DNA of 64,000 nt from Hymenobacter amundsenii. Lineage in GTDB: Bacteria; Bacteroidota; Bacteroidia; Cytophagales; Hymenobacteraceae. Below the pieces are notes generated by a model that was not told the origin of the DNA, ran no database searches, and saw only the letters and a list, made by a program, of their open reading frames with translations. Every line of letters begins with the position of its first letter. Within the stretch, counting starts at the first letter, position 1. The position numbers and the translations under genes are program-made. Below are positions 44,084-53,142 of the stretch, one piece after another. The stretch covers positions 186,001 to 250,000 of the forward strand of contig NZ_NIRR01000001.1 in assembly GCF_002204745.1 (NCBI RefSeq), in the 5' to 3' direction.

Positions 44084-45031
44084 TCAGGTTAGCCGGCTCA
44101 GAAGTCCCGCTTTAAACGAGTTGCCAATTGGCACGGGTAGCAGGCTGGAGGCCCCCTCCGCACTGCGGCCCGCCTCCACAATCACCGCGTCGCTTTCGAT
44201 GGCGATTATGCGGTCGAGGCGCACGATATATTTGCGATGCACCCGGGCAAACTCGCAGGTGGGCAGCTTGGCCTCCAGCTCTTTCATGGTGCTGTACACC
44301 GTGTACCGCTCCCGGGCATAAATGTTGACGTAGTCGCCCAGGGCCTCCACGTAGCGAATATCAACTGTTTTGATGCGCAGCAGCTTATGATCCTGCTTGA
44401 TGAAGATTTCGTTCTGGCCCTTGCTCAGGTACATGGTTTCAGCCGTGTTATTGGCTAGGCGCAGCAGCCCTTCCAGCTTCAGGCGTTCCTGCTCTAGCTC
44501 GCGGTGGGCGCGGCGCAGCTCCAGGTGGGCTACCACCTCGCGGGCCAGCACGGCCAAGGCATCTCGTTGGTTTTCAGTCAGGCAGCGCGGCACGGTGTCA
44601 ATGGCGCAGAGCGTCCCCAGAGCATCACCTTGAGGGGTAAGCAAAGGGTAGCCAGCGTAGAAGCGGATGTTGGGGTCGCCGGTTACCAGCTCGTTGTGCT
44701 GGAACAGCGGGTGACATGTCGCATCCTCCACCTCAAAAAGCGTGTCGCCCTGAATGGCCTGCTGGCAAAAAGCCAGCTCGCGGCGGGTACTGGCGGGCCA
44801 GTTCTGATCGGTACGGGCTTTAAACCATTGCCGCTGGCCATCGAGCAGCGAAACCAACGACACAGGGGTCTCGCAGATAATAGATGCCAGGCGGGCCAAA
44901 TCATCAAAAGCGGCTTCGGGCGGCGTATCCAGAATTTCGTAGGTATGCAGGGCCGATAACCGCCGGATTTCCTGTGCCCGCGAAAAACCGGGCCGGAGAG
45001 TCGAGGTGAGAGTAGATTGATTTGAAAGCAT
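44084..45031 (-). CDS. GAF-LytTR transcriptional regulator
   Basis: A 315-residue cytoplasmic regulator. Residues ~20-180 form a GAF domain of the type found in Bacteroidota sensor proteins: RRLSALHTYEILDTPPEAAF, abbreviated, FDDLARLASIICETPVSLVS, RELAFCQQAI, RFYAGYPLLTPQGDALGTLC and IDTVPRCLTENQ. After a short coiled coil (ELEQERLKLEGLL) comes a LytTR DNA-binding domain from about 210: IRYVEALGDYVNIYAR, STMKELEAKLP, FARVHRKYIVRLDRI. There is no receiver domain, so the GAF part should sense a small ligand or redox state directly. Targets are unknown. Confidence 0.9.
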   Translation of the reverse strand: MLSNQSTLTSTLRPGFSRAQEIRRLSALHTYEILDTPPEAAFDDLARLASIICETPVSLVSLLDGQRQWFKARTDQNWPASTRRELAFCQQAIQGDTLFEVEDATCHPLFQHNELVTGDPNIRFYAGYPLLTPQGDALGTLCAIDTVPRCLTENQRDALAVLAREVVAHLELRRAHRELEQERLKLEGLLRLANNTAETMYLSKGQNEIFIKQDHKLLRIKTVDIRYVEALGDYVNIYARERYTVYSTMKELEAKLPTCEFARVHRKYIVRLDRIIAIESDAVIVEAGRSAEGASSLLPVPIGNSFKAGLLSRLT

Positions 45032-45361
45032 AGAAAGACAACGACCGGAGCAAAAGCCTGATCCGGGAAAGAGTGGCGTTATTCAAATTAGCCCAAAAAG
45101 GCTGGTAACGCCTTGGCTAAAACGTCGAATAGCCGGTTTTGCCAGCTAAATGAATTTCTTTTCCGGGTGGGCTTAGCGGCCTTCGATGAAGGCCCTATGA
45201 ACTTCACCCAGCCCGGCCTATGTGGGGCAGGTAGGCCCGTTAAACATTGCTTCGGGCGGAACTGTTTTTCAAATTATGGGGTACCTTTACCAATCCCCCC
45301 ACGTACATGGCTACGTATACTAAGCTTTGACCTTCAAACCTAGCCTTACGGCTTGCTCTCT
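45032..45361. other. Intergenic region between divergent LytTR and tatA genes
   Basis: 330 bp without a supported gene. TACCTTTA at 45282-45289 is a possible -7 box for the tat genes, 73 bp before the first start; no clear partner TTG. Confidence 0.45.
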
Positions 45362-45598
45362 ATGAACTTTGCCACCCTCCTGCTCGGAATCGGTAACTTT
45401 GGTGGTACCGAATTCCTCCTTATTGGACTTGCCATTATTCTCTTCTTCGGCGCCAAGCGCATCCCGGAATTGTTCCGGGGTATGGGCCAGGGTATCCGCG
45501 AATTCAAGGACGCTTCCAAGGAAGAGCAGCCTGAATTCCGCGACCGTCCGGTGAATCCGACCGTCAATCCTAACGACCCGACTGCTCCTCGTCAGTAA
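45362..45598 (+). CDS. tatA: Twin-arginine translocase TatA/TatE family protein (copy 1)
   Basis: A 78-residue single-span membrane protein of the Tat pathway, which exports folded proteins. The N-terminal helix FGGTEFLLIGLAIILFF is followed by the family hinge FGAKRIPEL and an amphipathic helix GMGQGIREFKDASKE, then a short Pro-rich tail. TatA oligomers form the passage together with TatC, which is not in this window. The ATG at 45362 is used; a TTG three codons upstream is possible. The second copy starts 12 bp downstream. Confidence 0.9.
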   Translation: MNFATLLLGIGNFGGTEFLLIGLAIILFFGAKRIPELFRGMGQGIREFKDASKEEQPEFRDRPVNPTVNPNDPTAPRQ

Positions 45599-45610
45599 CC
45601 CCCTTTAACT

Positions 45611-45997
45611 ATGCAAATGCCCGTTCTTCTCTTTTTAGGTGACCTCGGTGGTGGTGAGATAATGCTCATCATGGTGGTTATCCTAATTTTCTTCGGCGCC
45701 AACAAGATTCCTGAGTTAGCTCGGGGCCTGGGCAAAGGCATCCGCGAGTTCAAGGATGCTTCCCGCGAAATTCGCAGCGAGGTAGAAGGCTACGGCCAGC
45801 CGACCCAGCAGCCGTATCAGCAGCAGTTTCAGGCGCCTCAGCAGGAATATCAGCCTGCCCCGGCCGTAGCCTCCGAAACGCCCGCCCCAGTAGTCGTTGA
45901 AACACCGCTGGCTACAGTAGCCCCGCCCATGGATGGAGGCATCGCGCCTCCCGTGGAGCCGGTCAGCGAGCGGACCCGCCTCGACCAGTTGGGCTAA
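45611..45997 (+). CDS. Twin-arginine translocase TatA/TatE family protein (copy 2, long tail)
   Basis: A 128-residue paralogue of the preceding protein. The helix GGEIMLIMVVILIFF, hinge FGANKIPELARG and amphipathic helix GLGKGIREFKDASREI are clear. The C-terminal ~70 residues are a Gln/Pro/Ala-rich low-complexity tail not present in copy 1. Tandem TatA-type genes may have split into TatA- and TatB-like roles; the sequence alone does not show which. A terminator follows. Confidence 0.9.
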   Translation: MQMPVLLFLGDLGGGEIMLIMVVILIFFGANKIPELARGLGKGIREFKDASREIRSEVEGYGQPTQQPYQQQFQAPQQEYQPAPAVASETPAPVVVETPLATVAPPMDGGIAPPVEPVSERTRLDQLG

Positions 45998-46016
45998 TCT
46001 GCCCTCTCGTAACGCA

Positions 46017-46055
46017 GCAGCCAGTAGTCGAAAACTACTGGCTGCTTTCGTTTTT
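46017..46055 (+). terminator. Terminator of the tat genes
   Basis: A perfect 12-bp stem (46017-46028 with 46034-46045), loop CGAAA, followed by TTTCGTTTTT, 20 bp after the stop codon. Confidence 0.9.
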
Positions 46056-46069
46056 ACCGGTGAGGTTGC

Positions 46070-46077
46070 TATTTTCG
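46070..46077 (+). promoter_or_regulatory. Probable -7 box (TATTTTCG) of gatA
   Basis: It fits TAnnTTTG with one change and lies 43 bp before the proposed TTG start, just after the tat terminator. Confidence 0.4.
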
Positions 46078-46120
46078 CGACTTCGCCTTGCATCTAGGCC
46101 TCGCTTCTAATCTTTTCGTC

Positions 46121-47560
46121 TTGAGACGTTTCAATTCCCTCACGGAAGTCCGCCAGGAGCTGGCCACCGGCGCCACCTCGTGCCGCCAGCTGGTGGCATA
46201 TTACCTGGACAACATCAGCCATAAGGAGCACCTCAATGCTTTCCTCGAAGTGTGGCCCGACGAGGCGCTGGCCCAGGCCGAGGCCGTGGATGCCAAGCTG
46301 GCGGCAGGCACGGCGGGCAAGCTCGCGGGCATGGTTATCGGCCTGAAAGACGTGCTGGCCTACGAGGGCCATGCGTTGCAGAGCAGCAGCCACATTCTCG
46401 ACGGCTTCAAGTCGCTGTTTACCGGTACGGCCGTGCAGCGCCTGCTCGATGAGGATGCCATTCTGATTGGCCGGCAGAACTGCGACGAGTTTGCGATGGG
46501 GGCCTCCAACGAAACCTCGTACTTCGGGCCGGTGCGCAACGAACTGGACACCGACCGGGTGCCGGGCGGCTCTTCGGGCGGCTCGGCCGTGGCCGTGCAG
46601 GCCGATATGTGCCTGGCGTCCATCGGCTCCGACACGGGTGGTTCGGTGCGGCAGCCGGCGGCATTCTGCGGCATCGTGGGGTTTAAGCCCACCTACTCGC
46701 GCATTTCCCGCTATGGCTTGGTGGCCTACGCTTCGTCGTTTGATCAGATTGGCACGCTCACCCGCTCGGTAGCCGATGCCGCGCTGCTGCTCGAAGTTAT
46801 GGCCGGCCCCGACCAGTTCGACAGCACCGTGAGCCAGCGCGAAGTACCCGCTTACAGCCAGGAGCTAACGCCCGCGCCTCAGTACCGCATCGGTTACATC
46901 CAGGACTGCCTGGACCGGCCGGGCCTGAACTCCGAAATTAAGGCGGCCACCGAAAATGCGCTGGAGCAGCTGCGCGGCCAGGGCCACTTGGTAGAGAGCG
47001 TGGAGTTTCCGTACCTCGATTTTATTGTGCCGAGCTACTACATTCTGACCACCGCCGAAGCCAGCTCCAACCTGAGCCGCTACGACGGGGTGAAGTTCGG
47101 CTACCGCGCCCCCGACGTAACGGACCTGGAATCGCTCTACAAGAAAACCCGCTCCCAGGGCTTCGGCTCCGAAGTGCAGCGCCGGATTCTGCTCGGCACC
47201 TTCGTGCTGAGCGCCAGCTACTACGACGCTTACTATACCAAGGCCCAGCGGGTGCGCCGGCTCATCAAGGAGAAAACCGACGAACTGCTGCGCGACTACG
47301 ATTTTCTGGTGTTGCCCACCACGCCCACCACGGCCTTCCGCATCGGCGACGTGAACAAGGATACGCTGGCCATGTACCTGGCCGACATTTTCACGGTGCA
47401 GGCCTCGCTGGCGGGCGTTCCGGCTATTTCGGTGCCCAACGGCCTCGACTCGCAGGGCCTCCCGATTGGCCTCCAGATTCTGAGCGGTGCCTTCCGCGAG
47501 CAGCACTTGCTGGCCTTCGCCGACTCCCTGACCCAGACCCTGGCCCCGGAAGTAGCCTAG
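46121..47560 (+). CDS. gatA: Asp-tRNA(Asn)/Glu-tRNA(Gln) amidotransferase subunit A
   Basis: A 479-residue amidase subunit of the GatCAB complex, which amidates Glu-tRNA(Gln) or Asp-tRNA(Asn) using ammonia from glutamine. The amidase signature is intact: Lys76 in VIGLKDVLA, Ser151 in VPGGSSGGSAVAV and the nucleophile Ser175 in GSDTGGSVRQP, plus YSRISRYGLVAYASSFDQIG, abbreviated. gatB and gatC are not nearby, as is common in this phylum. The start is taken as TTG at 46121, giving (M)RRFNSLTEVRQEL, which matches the family N-terminus; a TTG at 46088 would add 11 unlikely residues. Confidence 0.94.
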   Translation: MRRFNSLTEVRQELATGATSCRQLVAYYLDNISHKEHLNAFLEVWPDEALAQAEAVDAKLAAGTAGKLAGMVIGLKDVLAYEGHALQSSSHILDGFKSLFTGTAVQRLLDEDAILIGRQNCDEFAMGASNETSYFGPVRNELDTDRVPGGSSGGSAVAVQADMCLASIGSDTGGSVRQPAAFCGIVGFKPTYSRISRYGLVAYASSFDQIGTLTRSVADAALLLEVMAGPDQFDSTVSQREVPAYSQELTPAPQYRIGYIQDCLDRPGLNSEIKAATENALEQLRGQGHLVESVEFPYLDFIVPSYYILTTAEASSNLSRYDGVKFGYRAPDVTDLESLYKKTRSQGFGSEVQRRILLGTFVLSASYYDAYYTKAQRVRRLIKEKTDELLRDYDFLVLPTTPTTAFRIGDVNKDTLAMYLADIFTVQASLAGVPAISVPNGLDSQGLPIGLQILSGAFREQHLLAFADSLTQTLAPEVA

Positions 47561-47665
47561 GGCAGAGGCAGTAGCCTAACGGACCACAAAGGTTTTACCC
47601 CCGAGTATTTAAAGTACAGCTTTAACTTAAAAAGCTGGCTTTATTGATGTTCTGTGTTATTTTTG

Positions 47666-47697
47666 GCAAAACGCTGAGTTTCAACTCAGCGTTTTGC
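47666..47697. terminator. 15-bp perfect hairpin between gatA and the MltD-like gene
   Basis: GCAAAACGCTGAGTT (47666-47680) and its complement (47683-47697) with a 2-nt loop. It may terminate gatA. TATTTTTG at 47658-47665, a perfect -7 box, lies directly in front, so the hairpin could also form the very 5' end of the next transcript. Confidence 0.6.
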
Positions 47698-47737
47698 GTT
47701 CCGGCCCGGCCGGTTGTTGTCCTTTTCCCGAGTCCGA

Positions 47738-49636
47738 ATGAAGAAGTTGCTGCGTGCTGCCGTCCCTATTTTGCTGGCTATTGTTCTGGCCCAGCCGGTT
47801 CAGGCACAGCGGCGGCCCCAGCCAGCTCCGGCGGCCCCGGCAGCCCAACCCGCCGACTCGATGCTGGTGAACCTGCTGCTACAACCCGATTCGCTGGTGG
47901 CCGCGCCCTTGGCACCCTTAGATTCGGCGCGGCTGGTGTGGCTGCGCACCCCTCCCGAGCTGCGCGACCTAGTCGGCGACCGGGTAGGCTGCCTTGATAC
48001 CGATGCGCCCCACGTTTTTAACGGGCAGGTGATGTCGTTCGTGAAGCTGTTTACAGAGCGGCAACGGACGTACACCCAGCGAGTACTGGAGCGCGAGAAC
48101 CTCTACTTCCCGCTCTTCGAGAAGTATCTGGCCAAGTATAACATGCCCCTCGACCTCAAGTACCTGGCCGTGGTAGAGTCGGCCCTGATTCCGACGGCCA
48201 AGTCGCGGGTGGGCGCTACCGGCCTCTGGCAGTTCATGGGCCCCACGGCCAACGACCTGCACCTGCGCCGCGACGATTGGGTGGATGAGCGAATGGACCC
48301 CGAGAAGGCCACCGAGGCCGCCTGCAAGCACCTGCGTTATTTGTACCGGGTGTTTGGCGACTGGGAGATGGTGCTGGCCGCCTATAACTGGGGTGCGGGC
48401 AACATGCAGCGCGTGATGAAGCGCACCGGCAAGAGCACCTACTGGGAAGTACACAGCAGCCTGCCGGCCGAAACACGCAACTACGTGCCCACCTTCACGG
48501 CCATCATGTATACCATGAAGTACGCTAAGGAGCACCAATTGCACGCGCCCACGCTCAACTACCAGTACGCCCAGGCCATGGACACGCTCCAGCTCGGCGG
48601 CCGGCCCTTCGACCTGGCCCGGCTGGCCCAGGCCATCGGCTACACCGATTCGCTGGCATTGCTGCGCCTGAATCCGGAGCTGCGCAAGCCTTATCTGCCG
48701 GCCGGCTACCGCAACTACACCCTACTATTGCCCGCCACTGCCCGCGCCACGCTGGTTGCCACGGCCAGCCGCGAGGCCCTGTTTGACTACTGCCGCCCAC
48801 CGGCCGATTTGCCCCGCCCCCTAGCCCCGCGCTTAGTGGCCCTAAACGGCACGATGCCGCTGCCCGGCCGCCGCCTGGCAGCTTCTTCGACAACGACAAC
48901 AACAACAGGTCCTGCCCCGGCCGCGCCGCGCTTCGAACGTTTCCGTCATACCGTGAAGCGGGGCGAAACGGTGAACTCGGTGGCGGCCCGCTACGATGTC
49001 AGCCCGGCGCAGGTACGCCGCTGGAACAAGCTGGGCACGAGTGCTTCGTTGGCCGGCCGGCAGCAGCTGGTGGTATTCCGGGCGCTGCCGACGGTAAGCG
49101 AGCCGGCTGCTAAGGCCCCGGCCACCGCTCTGGCTGCTGCCCAACCAGCCGCCGCGGTGCGCCGGACCGCAGCCGTAGTGGCCGCCGCCATTGCCGACGA
49201 CGATTCGGTACCGGGCCGCTACGTGGTGAAGCCGGGGGATTTCCTAGAGAAGATTGCCACTGCCAACGACCTGACCGTAGCCCAACTCAAGGCCTGGAAC
49301 CAGCTCAGCAGCTACGTGCTGCAGCCCGGCCAGCAACTAACGCTGAAGCCCAGCCCGGAGGCCGCTGCCGCCGACGCCGTGGCCCATTTAGTAGAAACCA
49401 CCCGCGAAGTAGCCGCCGCGGTCCAGGCGCCAGCGCAACGCGTGGCCCGTCCGGCAGCAGCGCCGACCGCGCAGGCATTGCCCCCCGCTCCACACCTGCA
49501 TCTGGTGCAGCCCGGCGACACGCTCTACAACATCTCGCGCCGCTACCAGGGCCTAACGGTGCAGCGCCTACGGGAACTTAACAACCTGAAATCGGATGCC
49601 GTACAGCCGGGGCAGAAGCTGGTCGTGGGTGGCTGA
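47738..49636 (+). CDS. MltD-like lytic transglycosylase with three LysM domains
   Basis: A 632-residue exported murein enzyme cleaving the MurNAc-GlcNAc bond to anhydro-muropeptides. The signal peptide ends QPVQA with Gln next. The SLT domain at about 125-290 has LKYLAVVESALIPTAKS with the catalytic Glu, VGATGLWQFMGPTA and LAAYNWGAGNMQRV. LysM 1 (FRHTVKRGETVNSVAARYD), LysM 2 (YVVKPGDFLEKIATANDLT) and LysM 3 (LHLVQPGDTLYNISRRYQG) follow, joined by Ala/Pro-rich linkers, and bind glycan strands. E. coli MltD has one fewer LysM and a lipid anchor, which is missing here. The ATG at 47738 (MKKLLRAAV) begins the signal peptide. Confidence 0.93.
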   Translation: MKKLLRAAVPILLAIVLAQPVQAQRRPQPAPAAPAAQPADSMLVNLLLQPDSLVAAPLAPLDSARLVWLRTPPELRDLVGDRVGCLDTDAPHVFNGQVMSFVKLFTERQRTYTQRVLERENLYFPLFEKYLAKYNMPLDLKYLAVVESALIPTAKSRVGATGLWQFMGPTANDLHLRRDDWVDERMDPEKATEAACKHLRYLYRVFGDWEMVLAAYNWGAGNMQRVMKRTGKSTYWEVHSSLPAETRNYVPTFTAIMYTMKYAKEHQLHAPTLNYQYAQAMDTLQLGGRPFDLARLAQAIGYTDSLALLRLNPELRKPYLPAGYRNYTLLLPATARATLVATASREALFDYCRPPADLPRPLAPRLVALNGTMPLPGRRLAASSTTTTTTGPAPAAPRFERFRHTVKRGETVNSVAARYDVSPAQVRRWNKLGTSASLAGRQQLVVFRALPTVSEPAAKAPATALAAAQPAAAVRRTAAVVAAAIADDDSVPGRYVVKPGDFLEKIATANDLTVAQLKAWNQLSSYVLQPGQQLTLKPSPEAAAADAVAHLVETTREVAAAVQAPAQRVARPAAAPTAQALPPAPHLHLVQPGDTLYNISRRYQGLTVQRLRELNNLKSDAVQPGQKLVVGG

Positions 49637-49665
49637 GTAGGTGTATCTAAGCACTAATTCAAAGC

Positions 49666-49691
49666 AAAAAAGCACCTACGGGTGCTTTTTT
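49666..49691 (+). terminator. Terminator of the MltD-like gene
   Basis: AAAAAAGCACC (49666-49676), loop TACG, then GGTGCTTTTTT and more Ts, 30 bp after the stop codon. Confidence 0.92.
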
Positions 49692-49850
49692 TGTGGTCAC
49701 CTAATCGGACCGAAACACTTCTACCCCTATAATAGGAGCGTTTATAGTTGAATTGTAGATATAAAAACAGTTGAACGGGAACTTTTTTGGCTCTTTTTGG
49801 CACGGTTGTTACAAACCGCCTATTATCCTTTAATCTCAACTTTGCCGCTT

Positions 49851-50474
49851 ATGTCACTCCGTGTCCTATTATTTGCCTCTATGCTCACGACTTCGCTGCT
49901 GGGCACTTCCTGCAGCAAAGATTGCGACCCTACTCCAGGTTCTGTTGCGGCGACGCCCATCCAGGCCGCCACCCTGAATGTGGGTTTTGAATACGCCGGC
50001 TCTGCCGATGGGCGCTCGGTAAGCTACCTGGCCGATAAGCCAACCGGACAACTGGCTTCCGACCGGCTTACCCTGACGCTCAACAATACATTTCCTGCTG
50101 TCGGGCCTTCCGATAAAGTGGTATTCGTGCTGGCTAAAAGCCAGCAAAAGCCCGGCCTGGTTGGCACTTATTCGTTGGCTTCCCAGCCCGATGCCAGCAA
50201 GGGCGACGTGCAGACCACCTTCTTTCGCTACAGTTCCATCAAGGAAAACACGGACAACTACGTAAGCAGCAACCAAAACCAGCTGAGCGGCTCCTTCGTC
50301 ATCACGGCCTACGACGCTGCCCGGCAGCTTATCAGCGGCACTTACGAAATCAAGGCGGCCGGCATCCGCGACGTTTTCACGTTCCGGCCCAATTTCGACT
50401 CTAGCCCCGATTCCCGCCGCTTGGGCGACTTGCGGGTGCACGGCAGCTTCCAGGAAATCCCACTGCTCCCGTAG
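49851..50474 (+). CDS. Lipoprotein of unknown function
   Basis: A 207-residue lipoprotein: signal peptide MSLRVLLFASMLTTSLLGTSC with the lipidated Cys followed by SKDCDP. The mature domain is beta-rich (SVSYLADKPTGQLASDRLTL, abbreviated, KVVFVLAKSQQKPGLVGTYSL, GSFVITAYDAARQLISGTYEI) and resembles the barrel- or lipocalin-like lipoproteins common in Bacteroidota, where an early ligand-like strand is followed by ISGTYE-type clauses. No catalytic motif is visible. The ATG at 49851 is preferred to one 18 codons upstream since it starts a proper lipoprotein signal. A hairpin with a T-run follows the gene. Confidence 0.78.
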   Translation: MSLRVLLFASMLTTSLLGTSCSKDCDPTPGSVAATPIQAATLNVGFEYAGSADGRSVSYLADKPTGQLASDRLTLTLNNTFPAVGPSDKVVFVLAKSQQKPGLVGTYSLASQPDASKGDVQTTFFRYSSIKENTDNYVSSNQNQLSGSFVITAYDAARQLISGTYEIKAAGIRDVFTFRPNFDSSPDSRRLGDLRVHGSFQEIPLLP

Positions 50475-50502
50475 CTTCCGCTGCTCATGTTCCCCGGAAC
50501 CG

Positions 50503-50536
50503 AAAAGCCCCAAACCCTACCCGGTTCGGGGTTTTT
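50503..50536 (+). terminator. Terminator of the lipoprotein gene
   Basis: AAAAGCCCC (50503-50511) pairs with GGGGTTTTT (50528-50536), with a small inner stem in the loop. Confidence 0.8.
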
Positions 50537-50555
50537 CGTGTTCGAATAGGGCTTG

Positions 50556-50563
50556 TACCTTTG
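50556..50563 (+). promoter_or_regulatory. -7 box (TACCTTTG) of the malic enzyme gene
   Basis: A perfect TAnnTTTG match 69 bp before the ATG, just after the preceding terminator. Confidence 0.55.
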
Positions 50564-50632
50564 AAGCTGGCTCATTTTGCCGCATCTTGCTTCCTTGTCC
50601 TTTCCCCGGAAACCAACCTACTGCCCTTTCTC

Positions 50633-52909
50633 ATGCTGAAAATAAACAAGCAGGACGCCCTCGATTACCACTCCCGCACCCCGGCTGGCAAGATTGAAGT
50701 GGTGCCCACTAAACCCGTCAGTACCCAGCTCGACTTAGCGCTGGCCTACTCGCCGGGCGTGGCCGAGCCCTGCAAGGAAATTGCTGCCGATAAGGATGCC
50801 GTGTATAAATATACAGCCAAGGGCAACCTGGTGGGCGTTATCAGCAACGGCACGGCGGTGCTGGGTCTGGGCAACATCGGCCCCGACGCCTCGAAGCCCG
50901 TGATGGAAGGCAAGGGCGTACTGTTCAAGAAATTCGCGGGCATCGACTGCTTCGATATTGAAATCGACGCCACCGACCCCGACGAGTTTATCCGCATTGT
51001 GAAGTCGCTGGAGCCCACGTTCGGCGGCATCAACCTCGAAGATATCAAGGCGCCCGAGTGCTTTCGGATTGAGACGGCCTTGCGCGAGCAGATGAACATC
51101 CCGCTCATGCACGACGACCAGCACGGCACGGCCATCATCTCGTCGGCGGCCCTGCTGAACGCGCTGGAAGTAGTGGGTAAGGAGATTGAGGAGATTCAGT
51201 TGGTAGTGAGCGGCGCGGGGGCGGCGGCCATATCCTGCCTGCGCCTGTACTTGGCCCTGGGGTTGAAGCGCGAGAACGTGGTGGTGTTCGATAAGGACGG
51301 CCTCATCACGCCCCAGCGCACCGACCTGGCCGATATGCAAATGTTCTTCGCCACCGAGCGTCCCATCAGCACCATGGCCGAAGCGCTGGAGGGGGCCGAC
51401 ATGTTCCTGGGCCTCTCGGCGGGCAACGTGCTGGCCCCCGAGCTGCTGCTGAAGATGGCCGCCGACCCCATCGTGTTCGCCCTGGCCAACCCCGACCCGG
51501 AAATTCCCTACGAGCTGGCCATGGCCACCCGGCCCGATATCATTATGGCCACCGGCCGCACCGACCACCCCAACCAGGTGAACAACGTGCTGGGCTTCCC
51601 CTACATCTTCCGGGGTGCGCTGGACGTGCGGGCCACTGAAATCAATGAGGCCATGAAGCTAGCTGCCGTGAAGGCCCTTTCGGACCTAGCTAAGGAGGCC
51701 GTGCCCGAGATGGTGAACCGCGCCTACGGCGACAACACGCTGTCGTTTGGCCGTACCTACCTCATTCCCAAACCCCTCGACCCGCGCCTGATTACCACCG
51801 TGAGCCCGGCCGTGGCGAAAGCGGCCATGGAAAGCGGCGTGGCCCGGGTGCACATCACCGACTGGCTGGCCTACGAGGACGATATCCGGGCGCGGCTGGG
51901 TGTGAACCAGAAGCTGATGAACCGCATTACGTCGGCGGCCCGCAGCAACCCTAAGCGGGTGGTATTTGCCGAGGGCGACAACTATAAAACCCTTAAAGCG
52001 GCCCAGATTCTGCGCGAAGAGGGCATTGCTTTCCCCATTCTGCTGGGCAACCGCAACAAGATTGAGCGCATCGCGGCCGAAACCTCTCTCGACCTGGAGG
52101 GCTGCGAAATCATCGACATCATCCGCGAAGAAGAGCGCCGCGAGCGGTACGCCGAGTTGTTCTACCAGAAGCGGCAGCGCCGGGGCATCACGCTCTACGA
52201 GGGCCGCCGACTGCTGCGCGAGCGGAACTACTTCGGCTCGATGATGCTCGAAACCGGCGAGGCCGACGCCTTTATTACCGGTCTGAGTAAGGACTACGGC
52301 AAGTCCATCATTCCGTCGCTCCAGGTGATTGGGGTGGCCGAGGGGGCTAAGCGGGTGGCCTCCATGTACATCATTCAGCACCGCAAGGGCCCGTTCTTCT
52401 TCGCCGATACCACCGTGAATATCGACCCCACGGCCGAGGAAATGGTCGATATCATTGGCCTGACGGCCCGGGCCGTGAAGTTCTTCGATACCGAGCCCCG
52501 GGTAGCCGTCATCAGCTACTCCAACTTCGGCTCGAACCCCGGCGAACTGCCCGACAAGGCCCGCCGCGCAACCGACCAAGCCAAAGCCCGCTACCCCGAC
52601 CTGCTGCTCGACGGTGAGATGCAGGCCAACACGGCCCTCAACCCCGAACTGCTGCAGGAGCAGTACCCGTTTTCGCCCCTGGCGGCCAAGGGCGGAGCCA
52701 ACACGCTCATTTTCCCCAACGTTATCAGCGGCAACATTGCCTACAAAGTGCTCCAGGAGATTGGGGGTGCTGAGGCCATCGGGCCGGTGCTGATGGGCAT
52801 GCGCAAGCCGGTGCATATCCTGCAGCTCGGCGCCTCGGTGCGCGAAATCGTGAACATGGCCGCCATTGCCGTGGTCGATGCCCAGCAGCCCGGCGGTAAA
52901 GGACTGTAG
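50633..52909 (+). CDS. maeB: NADP-dependent malic enzyme with phosphotransacetylase-like C-terminal domain
   Basis: A 758-residue MaeB-type enzyme converting malate to pyruvate and CO2 with NADP reduction. The malic part (1-~420) has [33 protein letters not shown], the metal site region [11 protein letters not shown] and [11 protein letters not shown], and the cofactor fold [16 protein letters not shown]. The C-terminal part (~430-758) is a phosphate acetyltransferase-like domain ([31 protein letters not shown]) that in MaeB is not catalytic but carries acetyl-CoA regulation. The length agrees with E. coli MaeB (759). The ATG at 50633 is chosen over an earlier start lying within the promoter. 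Confidence 0.96.
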   Translation: MLKINKQDALDYHSRTPAGKIEVVPTKPVSTQLDLALAYSPGVAEPCKEIAADKDAVYKYTAKGNLVGVISNGTAVLGLGNIGPDASKPVMEGKGVLFKKFAGIDCFDIEIDATDPDEFIRIVKSLEPTFGGINLEDIKAPECFRIETALREQMNIPLMHDDQHGTAIISSAALLNALEVVGKEIEEIQLVVSGAGAAAISCLRLYLALGLKRENVVVFDKDGLITPQRTDLADMQMFFATERPISTMAEALEGADMFLGLSAGNVLAPELLLKMAADPIVFALANPDPEIPYELAMATRPDIIMATGRTDHPNQVNNVLGFPYIFRGALDVRATEINEAMKLAAVKALSDLAKEAVPEMVNRAYGDNTLSFGRTYLIPKPLDPRLITTVSPAVAKAAMESGVARVHITDWLAYEDDIRARLGVNQKLMNRITSAARSNPKRVVFAEGDNYKTLKAAQILREEGIAFPILLGNRNKIERIAAETSLDLEGCEIIDIIREEERRERYAELFYQKRQRRGITLYEGRRLLRERNYFGSMMLETGEADAFITGLSKDYGKSIIPSLQVIGVAEGAKRVASMYIIQHRKGPFFFADTTVNIDPTAEEMVDIIGLTARAVKFFDTEPRVAVISYSNFGSNPGELPDKARRATDQAKARYPDLLLDGEMQANTALNPELLQEQYPFSPLAAKGGANTLIFPNVISGNIAYKVLQEIGGAEAIGPVLMGMRKPVHILQLGASVREIVNMAAIAVVDAQQPGGKGL

Positions 52910-52912
52910 GCA

Positions 52913-52996
52913 GGGATTAGGGATTAGGGATTAGGGATTAGAAGAGAACGTCATTCTTCGCTTCGCTCGGAATGACGTTCTCTTCTAATCCCTAAT
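52913..52996. repeat. GGGATTA tandem repeat fused to a perfect 27-bp-arm palindrome
   Basis: Four tandem copies of GGGATTA (52913-52940) run into the left arm of a palindrome with arms 52930-52956 and 52970-52996 and loop TTCGCTTCGCTCG. The arms contain GAACGTCATTC, the same word as at 8286-8390. It follows the malic enzyme stop by 3 bp and could terminate it, but its length and recurring word point to a dispersed repeat family. Confidence 0.88.
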
Positions 52997-53142
52997 ATGG
53001 TCCTTTGCAACACCTCTTACTTCTCCCTTCCCCACTTGCTTCACCCTCACTTCACGCGGGTCGAAAAGGAGTGTGTAACTTGGCACCAAACCGGCTACGG
53101 CCGCGTTGCGCCGATTCCACCCCTACTCTACTCTCTGCTCGC

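Noticed and set aside
52913-52940. GGGATTA array as a CRISPR or telomere-like element
   Set aside because: There are no spacers, the unit is only 7 bp and it continues into a palindrome; bacterial chromosomes of this group are circular.
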